Of a stretch of DNA of 64,000 bases, positions 55,441-64,000 are shown in pieces. Source of the DNA: Lagopus muta (Eukaryota; Chordata; Aves; Galliformes; Phasianidae); assembly GCF_023343835.1 (NCBI RefSeq), contig NC_064438.1, forward strand, positions 15,605,077-15,669,076, in the 5' to 3' direction. Numbering within the stretch: the first letter of the stretch is position 1; each line of letters starts with the position of its first letter. The notes beneath the pieces were generated by a model. The model was given only the letters and a program-made list of their open reading frames with translations, was not told the origin of the DNA and made no database searches. The position numbers and the translations under genes were made by a program.

Positions 55441-58196
55441 CGAAGCACAAAGTGTTTGCTCGCTCATGGACTGGAAGCATTAGTCAGGAGCAGCTGCGTA
55501 ACAAGGAGGATTTAAAAGAAAAGGGCAGCAAAAGCTTATGGGCTCTTATATCTCTCTGAATCAAACATCTGCCAGTTGCTGTTTACTCTATCTTCCCTTC
55601 TCTCCTGCTCTTTTGAAAGCCAGTAAGGCTTTCAAAAACAGTAAAAAAGAAAAAAAAGAAAAGAAAAAAAGCACTGTAAAAACAGTGCTTCTTGTAGGAC
55701 AGACACTTCTATAGATGAGTGGGCTCTCGGATTTTATAGCACTGTGAGATTCAGTGATCTCACATATTGACTATGACCATCATTACTTACATATACTTAT
55801 AACACATACCCTCATTACACGCAAAAAGCACGTATTTGGACTGCATTACAGCCAGACAAGCCTCTCTGATTACGTGAATGTAAAGGAGAAACGAGCCTTG
55901 CCAGAGAACACTGATCTCCATGTCAAACATGCTTCCATGCAGGCTAAATTTCCAAGAGTTGCTCCAAGACACTGCACATTCATTTGCTGGAAATTGTTGT
56001 AAAAAGCTCTGCCACGGCTTTCCCTGAGAAGGCTGGGAGAAAGCAGGAAGAAAAGTTCCCTCTCAGCATACTTTGTATAAAATTAATTTTAATCTTTCCC
56101 TTCTTGTAGGAAATTCGCTTCCATTGTTTGGGATCTGTTTGGGTGGTTGTTGGGTTCTCCCTTCCCAAAAGGAATGGCAGGAAAAGAAATACATTGAAAA
56201 ATTAGAAAAACATCAATTGTTTTATAAGGTTTTTTTTTTTCTTTAAAAGTTAAGAGAACCCATACACACCCTGGGCTGTGAGCCTGCAATCAGGTGTAAT
56301 ATCTGGTACACACTCTCTCTCTCTTTTAATTGCCTCCACTTGATTGTACGCCTTTAAGGAAATAGGAACGAATCCAGGAACCTTTGTGTTGTTTATTCAG
56401 TGGGAGATTAGCCCAGTTTGATAGCTTAGAGCTAACCCACACTGCACTATCGACAGATGACTTCATTATGGGACATGCCACCAAGATAAAGAGGTATATC
56501 CCAGAACCATGGACTACTGGAATGGGCTCTGTCATGCTGAGCAGCGTGTTCAAGGACATATTCTGCTGCTTTGCACCATTTCCCTCAAAGAGCAGAGAGA
56601 AATTCTTCTTTATGACTTACCATACCAACTTGCTGAACTTTGTCAAAAAAATCATGCCACAAAGAAACGCACTGCACGAAGACCCTACGCCCCTATCTGC
56701 ACAGAGAAGCTGGCACCAGTTCTCTATTTCCAGCCGTGAGTGCCATGAACTTCTCAAAGCTGCACTCACCACTGCTTTCTGAGCTTCACAATTCAACAGC
56801 ACAACGGAAAGCAGCGACACACACCAAAAACTATCAGATCAACCCCTCTGCAATAGACAGGTATCCTCACCATCCCCAGACAAGATCATCTCCCCCAGAA
56901 AGTGCCACAAAGGCTGTGTCTCTGTAGCACCCACACACCATTCCTCAGCTAGCACAAACCAAGGACACTTCACAGCTGTCCCACTGGCAGCGTCACAGTG
57001 CTGGCACTGCAAACACGGAGGGTGTGTGTTTGCTCTGGAACTGCTCCTGTTAATTGGGGTTTTGGCTTTGTTGGCTTGTTTGTCTTGGGGAGCGGGAGAG
57101 AAAGCATCAGTTTTTCCTCTAACAATATTTGGGCCCTGAGTTAATTCCCAGCAATTAAAACCAAAATCCGAACCACATTTTTTCCATAAACATCTAATGG
57201 TCTAGGATGTGTCAATGTAGCTAGCACGCAGCAGATTTTCCACAAAATAAAGTAAAGCCTGCAGTAAGATATGACAAATAGCAACAGCTAGTTTAGAAAC
57301 AACTTATTTTTACAAATTCCTTCATTTGAAAAGTCTAACAAGTTTCCTTTTTTTTTTTTTTAATCTTTTTTTTTTAATGAAACAAAACAGAACAGGGCAA
57401 CATCTCAAGCAGTGCAACACCAGGATTTATCTCATATACCACAAAGGCAGAGGAATGGAAAAACCCCACAGTATTATGCCCTTTGGCATCGAGAAGAACT
57501 CATTGTATTTCCAAAGACTGGAGATCATTCTGCACATCCACAAAGGACACAATTAGCTAGGAGAAAGTAAATATCATTCACTTAGTCAAGTAGAAAAGGC
57601 CCTGAGCAGTATCAGATTTCCTGCTGATGCCACTGCTGTTAATGTTCTACCACAAGTATGTGGTTGCTGGAGGACAGGAGCAATCCACTCAAGAACTGTA
57701 GTTGAGAAAGATGGGATTTTTTAATTGCAGAGAGATAATATAGCCTTTATTCACCAGCTGAGTCCTCGTAACAGTATTGCGAAACTGAAGGCACACACTG
57801 CTCTGAGTACAGCAATTAGTAGAGAGGTTCCATGTGTTTACATCAAGTATGCTCTCCACATGTGCTCTGCCCTATTGGTGATACCTACAGATACAGGATA
57901 CAGGAAGAGAAGATATAGGAAAAATAGGTAAGAAGACAGAGGACTTGGCACTCAACATCAGACATGTTGGATTGCTTCCGATTTGAGCTGAAAACCAAGC
58001 AAGGAGAGCCCCATCAAAGCAGATCCCCTGACTCCTCCTCTACTCCCACGGCTGCTTGGCAGCCAGCAAGGCCCCACAGAAAAGAAGCTTCAGGCCTAAG
58101 GTGGCATTCAAAGCTCTGCAAATAATCTTTTCAGGAAATGACACAATTCCAGAGCAGCTCCTCAGCTTGTTGAACTGAACATCACCAGTGACTGCC

Positions 58197-58706
58197 TCAG
58201 AGCTGCCTCACCTGCCCCTTGAGCAAAGCAAAGCGTGTGCAGAGCAGGTTGTACCTGCAATAGCAACCAGAAGCCAGAGCGGTCCCACCAGATTCATGCC
58301 ACCTGGCCATGCCAGGTGCAAAGAACAGAAGTGAGGAAAGAGCTACATCTTCATTGATCAAGATCCCTGATCCAGAAATTAATGGTGCACAAAGAACAAC
58401 TGACAGCCTCGTGCAGTCCAGAGCTCCCAAATCACACATGGATGAAACACCAGACCACCCAGCCCACTTTTGAAATAGGAATTCTACTGCTGGATAGAGC
58501 ACCCTCTCACACTGTGTACTGAGGAATTTTGAGAGCAATTTCTCCTCCACCTGAGCCAGCAAGATCTCTGGAGCACCTGAACAGCACTTATTTAGAGCTA
58601 CAGCTGCAGGGGTATGCATGAAGTTAAGCCTTTTTTCCTCATCTCCAGCGTCTCTTGAGAACTGGACAAGAATGATCTCACCACTGTGATTGCTTCTGGC
58701 TTGCAA
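58197..58706 (-). other. Unassigned open frame, 169 codons
   Basis: An uninterrupted minus-strand frame in the 5' flank of CRACR2B. I recognise no domain, signal or membrane pattern, and there is no clear promoter or splice context. It could be chance, part of an unknown transcript, or an old repeat. Listed only because of its length. Confidence 0.1.
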
Positions 58707-61700
58707 GCTGGCAACAGGACAGTGAGAGAAGTTTCACCTCACTACAGTGAATCTTCAAGATGCCGTAAGGGATTAAAAAAAATATATAAAAAGCAAGATT
58801 ACTCAGCAGGAATGAGCAGGGAGAAGGTTTCTAGACAGCAATTCCCCAGAGAAGCCTCTCTGCAGCTGCTGCTCCATCGGTTTCACCCACGAGCAACGTA
58901 TGGGAGCCACGGACAGTCTGACCTTTCTGCAAATGTATTCAAACAAACACAGCTGAGGCAGCTGGGTGAAGCCAATCATGAGAAGACAATTAACCCGATC
59001 TCTGCCTCACTGAAATGGCTGCAGTACCGCTGTACAGCACTCGGTTACCTGTCAGTGGGGATCCTCCCAGCTTAACAGCAGCAGGCAGCAGCACTTGAAG
59101 CAAACTCAGAAGCTGATGCTGTCTGAGAGGTGCTTATGCTCAGCTCTCTTTGTTTAGGTGCTCTGTCTGCTTGGGAAAAAAGCCCACAGCAGCAGCACTG
59201 ACACGGGCTGCAGAAAATAGGGGGTAAGAGGAGAGCGTAGGTGAGGTGGTAGAAAACTTCCTAACAAATGTTTTTAGAGACAAATTCTGTTTTCACAAAG
59301 TATTTAGGAAAAAAGTCCTTAGTATTCAATCCAACCAGATGAGTACAGCTGTACTCAGAAAACACCACGATCACACATACTCTAAGAAGTACTTTTTCTC
59401 TCCTTACTCCTGACAATGCAATGCAGCCATAGCAGTGGTATTCTAAACCCACAGCTCCAAAACCAACTGGTCACCAGCATAGGTTAAACAACCTGCAGAA
59501 CTACATCAAAATGAGAGCACATACCTTCAGTTCAACACTTGCAAAGACACTGGGTAACCCAACCTGAAAAATTCACCACCTGTTAATCAAGCATCTCCAA
59601 CTCCTCAAAGCCGATCCCTGCATTCTCCCTCTGCCACAGGAAGGCAGGAAACCAGAACAAAAAGTTCTTAGGCAGAAACTCTGCTGAGACTCAGCAGCTG
59701 TGACCTCCTCCAGCCTTCCTTCCCTCAATTCCTCCTCCAAGAGTGACTTTCCATTCCCTACCAAGTTCCATAACCCCATGTTTTCTCTGTGGCTGTCCCC
59801 AAGTACCTCCAGGAGCAGGATGGTTTTGCTTCCTTTCCCTGAAGCCAGCAGTAGTCCACACCAAAAAGCAAAGGAAGAAATAACACTGCCACTGTACACA
59901 GAGTATCTGAGCAGGTCCTGGCAGGAGGTGTGGTTTGCAGAGCTCCCACTGCATCCCGTCCCCTTTCCAATGCAGGCTGGCTAGCAGCAGTCAGTGCAGA
60001 AAAGGCACAAGGAATGCTGCCATTACATCCCCAGGGTAAATTCCTCATAATCCTGCCTCATGCACAGCTGTGAAGGGGAAGGGCTTGTTCCTAAGTTGCC
60101 TTAGGCAAGAGGGGAAGAAATGGGAAGGAAGCAACAATCTCTCATCTGTGCTGTAAGGTCACATCAGCACAGCTGGAGCTCCGCGAGGCAGGCATGCAGC
60201 TTGCTGTCCACCCCACTTCAACAAGAGCAGGGCTGGAAACTGTCCCTGTGAGTCCTACCTCAAACCTGATGCCACGGACTTATTACTGCACTGCTTGTCT
60301 CACAGAGAGAAGCAAGAAAGCACAGGGAAAAGGAGAGGTAAACCAGGATCCTCCAGCTGGCATCTGGGAAGCAGAGACTTCATCAGGCTGCAAACAGCAA
60401 AGAGAGCAGCTCCCAGGAGCAAGATATGAAAGATCTGCAAGAGGCAAAGGTTAAGATGGGACATTCCTCACAGTCTTCTTCCACTAGAGAAGGGCAGCAA
60501 GAATGACCACGCACTCTTCCGGGCAGGCTCTGGCTGCGTAGTCAAAGCAAATAAAAATCAGACCAAGTGCGTTACCTGCCTCTGAGCAGGGGAATGTACT
60601 CACCATTCTGTTTATCTGTTTGCTGCAGAGATGCTTAACACTGACCTGTGGTCTCAGCCTGCACACCTCGTATCAGCTGGGATGCTGCTAAGCAGCACAG
60701 AGAAGGAAAAGAGCTGCCCTTCTGTGCCTCACAGCCTGCCCTGCCTCTCATCTCCTCCTGCAGGCCCTTATAAAGCTTCTCCAAGTACTGACCGCAGCAA
60801 CGAGCTCATTGAACAAACAAATAAGGTGTTTTGGAGCCACTTCAATGAATCTTTAGCACTATGCAGGTAAAGGTCAAGGAAAGCAAAAACTTATGGTTCC
60901 CATAGAAATGCTAATCCAACCATACTGTGTATCCTTTGTATTTAACGGTACACAGCTGAAAAGAAAAAGCCTTCATCCTCTGATGCCAGGAAGGTTTTGA
61001 TTTAGCAAAGACACTCCACTACCACCCCCCCACTCCTTTATTTTTCAGAGAAGTGGATTTACAGATCAAATTGGATTAGAACAATCTTAGCATCATTACA
61101 GCCTCCCTAATACTTCAGGAAGCAGTGAGGGCTCTCAAGCATGATTACAGACTGAATGCCGTGTGCCCAACCTGAACAGAGGAGAGGGACCCAGGCGTCA
61201 GAATGGGGTGAGTCACCAAACCACAGTCTGCCCTGATCCTGTGCTTGGGTGCAGCAGAGATATGGCAAGGAGAGAGGACAACCAACAAATCCCTACACAT
61301 CCAAAAATAATGCTTTTTATGGACTTTGAACTTTGAAAATAGTTACATGTACAGAGCTATTTCATTATAAATGTATCTTTTTTGAATAATTAATGTACCA
61401 GAGTGGTTTATCTTTTTAACATTTTCTAGATGCCTGGAAAGTGCCAAGAGATCATGCACTGTCAAAATCAAGTCCATAAAAAGGGGATAATCAGTCCACT
61501 GCTACCTGCTTCTTTGATATCCCTTTGAAGGATATCAATTTAAATACCTCCTGCCTAGGATCCCAGCTGACAAGTTTGCAAACAGGAGAGGAGCAACTTC
61601 ACCACAGGAAGGTGGAGGAAAAGGAAAAACAAAATGAAGAGAAATGTGACATGTGCACATATAGATTTTTTTTCATTTGAATATATGCACTGCACACTTT

Positions 61701-63410
61701 TTTCCATACTAATATCACTCAGTGAATCTTTTGAGCCAGTGCTGTATTCCGCTGTATTCTGTTAGAGCAGTTCTCTCCCTGCTGCAGAAGCAGAGTTTGC
61801 TGAATGCAGTTTCTCTTCCTGTGTGCAGATGACATGGGAAGAGAACAGTACGTACAACTCAACTGGATTAGTGGTATGCATTCAAAACTGTGCCTGAAGT
61901 GCAGGAAACTGCTGAGAGTAAGACTGTGCAAGTACAGAAAGACAGGGTTGCTTACTTCCTTACCTGGGGGTCTATTCTTCAATACCAAGGACCCATCGAG
62001 AAGAGTCAGACCCATAACGATTGCCATACATCATAAGGGGAAAGCAATACCCAACCTCAAGCTGGTGAGAACTCTTTATAGGATCACCATGAACGATGCA
62101 CTGCCTCGTTAACCTCTCTCCAGCATAAATCTGTGTATTGCTGTGCGCTCTGACGAACCTCTGAAATCTTATCTTTATACTTTACATAAAACCTGCACCA
62201 CTCTGCCCAGCATGAGTAACTACAAGTGGTGCTTTTGCATGCAGCAGCTTAGAACAAGCAGCCAGATTTGCATAGGAAGCAGAAGATATTTTGTGCCGTA
62301 GTTAAGGCATTAAACCAAAGGGTTTTGTGCATCTGTACTGGAGCAGAGGATTACTCCTCAGGTTTCAGGCTGGCAGAAACATTGCCAGCTCTTGTAAGAG
62401 GTAAAAAGGGTAAGGAGGAATGAAGGGAGCTCTCAAGCACAGAAGCAAAGTGTGAAATGGAAGAAACATGCATCTGCAGGGACATCTGCATTCTTTATCC
62501 CTCCAATAAATTTGAATTCCTTTCCAAGCTCCCATGATATCAGGCAGAAGGGCACAGCTCAGGACAACAGACCCTTTGACCTCCAAGAATTGGGGAACTG
62601 AAGAGAAGAACAAGCCCTTAGCCCTGCCAGACCTTCATGGCAGCTCAGAGGACACCAAGCTCTGCAGACCCATGGAGCTGCAGCACCTCCAACCCCAGCA
62701 GACAGACATGGGAGCTCCCAACTCCATGCCTTCTGCTTGTAGAGCAACCAGATGGCCACTCCTCCACACTCACCATCCCCTTGGGCACAAACACATGTAC
62801 CTTCCCTCTGAGGCTCCAGTGTCAGGGCTTCATGTCTTGGAGAGGAGAGGTGAGGTCTGGTTGCTCCTCCAGGCTGCAAACTCAGCTGTGCCTGCCAAGG
62901 GGAACAAGGACTCGGTCACGCTGTGTCTTATCTCAGTGATGACGCCTACCTTCCTCCTTGGGCAAAGCTCAGCAGCTGCCCAGGAGAGCAGCTGGCCCAA
63001 TGCCTGCTACCAGGTCTCAGCCTCAGGTGATTCACAGTGGAGAGGGATGGACAGCTCTGCTGGCCAACCCGTCCCACCTGAAAAACGGCATGGGTATTTG
63101 CATTTAGTCCATATGCCTGGGTTAAGTGCAAGTCACTCTGAGCAATATTTACACATCCCATTCCCTCACCTCAGCTCCTCCCAGCACAGCACACTACTCA
63201 CTTTCTCTGAACACAGCCCTTGTAGCAGGTAAGGCTCAGCCCAGCTCAAGTCAGCTGAGAGTCAGACCATAGAGAAAGATCTACTGATGCCATTCTGACA
63301 GTACAGTCACCTTCAATTCCAATCCTCAGCAAAGGAAATTGTTTTCTTCATGTGGGAACAGTTGGGTAGCTGAAAGAACTGCTTTGACTTGAAGGTGGTC
63401 TGCTGAAGGC

Positions 63411-63585
63411 TACAGAATCATTAGATTGGAAAAGACCTCTAAGATCATCCAGTCCAACCTCCAGCCCAGCCCCATCATGCTGGCCATGTTCCTCAGTGCC
63501 ACATCTCCACAGGTTCTGAACACCTACAGGACAGTGACTCTACCACCTGCCTAGACAGGCTGTCCCAATTCTCCCTTCCCAGGGG
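63411..63585 (-). mobile_element. CR1 LINE 3' fragment (antisense)
   Basis: TACAGAATCATTAGATTGGA, AAAGACCTCTAAGATCATCC, CTCAGTGCCACATCTCC and GACAGTGACTCTACCACCTG occur in antisense CR1 order. It is 5'-truncated like the others. Confidence 0.93.
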
Positions 63586-64000
63586 CTGGACAGTGTGCAG
63601 CTATAACAGGATTTCCGCCAGCTTTGTTTCCCTGCTTTCAGGGAAGCACAGTAGATAGCAAAGGCAGCGCCATGCAGTTGCAATCAGCTAGCACAGACTT
63701 CTGGAAGCTCCCTGTACATCCTTTCACTCAGCCTCACACACTTCTCTTAACTGCTTTACTACATCCTAAGCATGGGTCACTGACACTGCATAGTCTGTGT
63801 GACATATGTGGGCAGCTGGCATTTTTTTTTCTTATGCCACAGAGATACCAGTCATCTGATGCTACCATTGTTGGTTCTTTCCCTTAAATGTCTGTCTGAT
63901 GATATGTAAACATGTAAGGCTGACAGACATGAGCACATGGGATGAGCAGAGCACAGTGTGCTTCATCTTGCAGCAGAACATTTAGTGACCCAACCTCAGC

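Larger units (their letters stand above)
51400..64000. other. 5' flanking DNA without a supported gene
   Basis: About 12.6 kb upstream of CRACR2B, with CR1 and MIR-like fragments (listed separately), poly-T near 57348-57375 and many short unconnected frames. The longest is 232 codons at 62534-63232 (+). I find no patatin-domain exon, so PNPLA2, the expected neighbour by human gene order, is not in the window. No CpG island is present. Confidence 0.6.

Noticed and set aside
51400..64000. PNPLA2 exons expected upstream of CRACR2B
   Set aside because: No patatin GxSxG region or other PNPLA2-like segment was found on the minus strand.
1..64000. CRISPR arrays, tRNA or rRNA genes, complete LTR retroelements
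   Set aside because: No repeat-spacer pattern, no tRNA cloverleaf-like box A/box B pair beyond degraded SINE heads, no rRNA-like stretch and no paired long terminal repeats were noticed. Reading was by eye, so small or degraded examples may be missed.

Overview
This window is vertebrate nuclear DNA, almost certainly from a bird. It has large introns with GT-AG boundaries, several antisense CR1 LINE fragments of avian type, scattered MIR/CORE-like SINE remnants, and a CpG-island promoter. The CR1 subfamily looks galliform-like, but that is a weak inference. There is no bacterial-style gene organisation, CRISPR array, IS element or phage sequence.

Both protein-coding genes I can support lie on the minus strand. 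(1) CRACR2B (EFCAB4A) runs from about 50.5 kb down to 27.0 kb. I assembled 17 coding exons whose splice phases all agree. They total 2115 nt, or 704 codons plus a stop. The order is EF-hand pair, coiled coil, disordered linker, complete Rab-type GTPase domain, and a C-terminal di-cysteine. (2) CD151, a tetraspanin, is transcribed in the same direction. A CpG island at 20.16-20.99 kb probably holds its promoter and non-coding exon 1. A ~17.5 kb intron follows, then the first two coding exons at 3.1-3.0 kb and 2.34-2.15 kb. The rest of CD151 lies beyond position 1. CRACR2B next to CD151 in the same orientation matches the gene order at human 11p15.5. This supports CRACR2B rather than its paralogue CRACR2A.

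Region by region: 1-2.15 kb is CD151 intron. 2.15-3.09 kb holds CD151 coding exons. 3.1-20.5 kb is CD151 intron 1, with a (CA)n tract, a ~296 bp pure AGAGG pentanucleotide array and a pair of related unclassified repeats. 20.2-21.0 kb is the CpG island. 21.0-26.6 kb is intergenic, with one CR1. 26.6-50.5 kb is CRACR2B. 50.5-51.4 kb holds a candidate 5' exon. 51.4-64 kb is flanking DNA with CR1 fragments and no gene I can support.

Functionally, the CRACR2 family couples Ca2+ signals to store-operated calcium entry and, in the Rab-bearing paralogue, to dynein-linked vesicle traffic. CD151 organises laminin-binding integrins at the plasma membrane. The most notable point is that this CRACR2B carries an intact Rab domain, whereas the human reference CRACR2B, as I recall it, is a short protein of about 400 residues without one. 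I found no wholly new biological system here.
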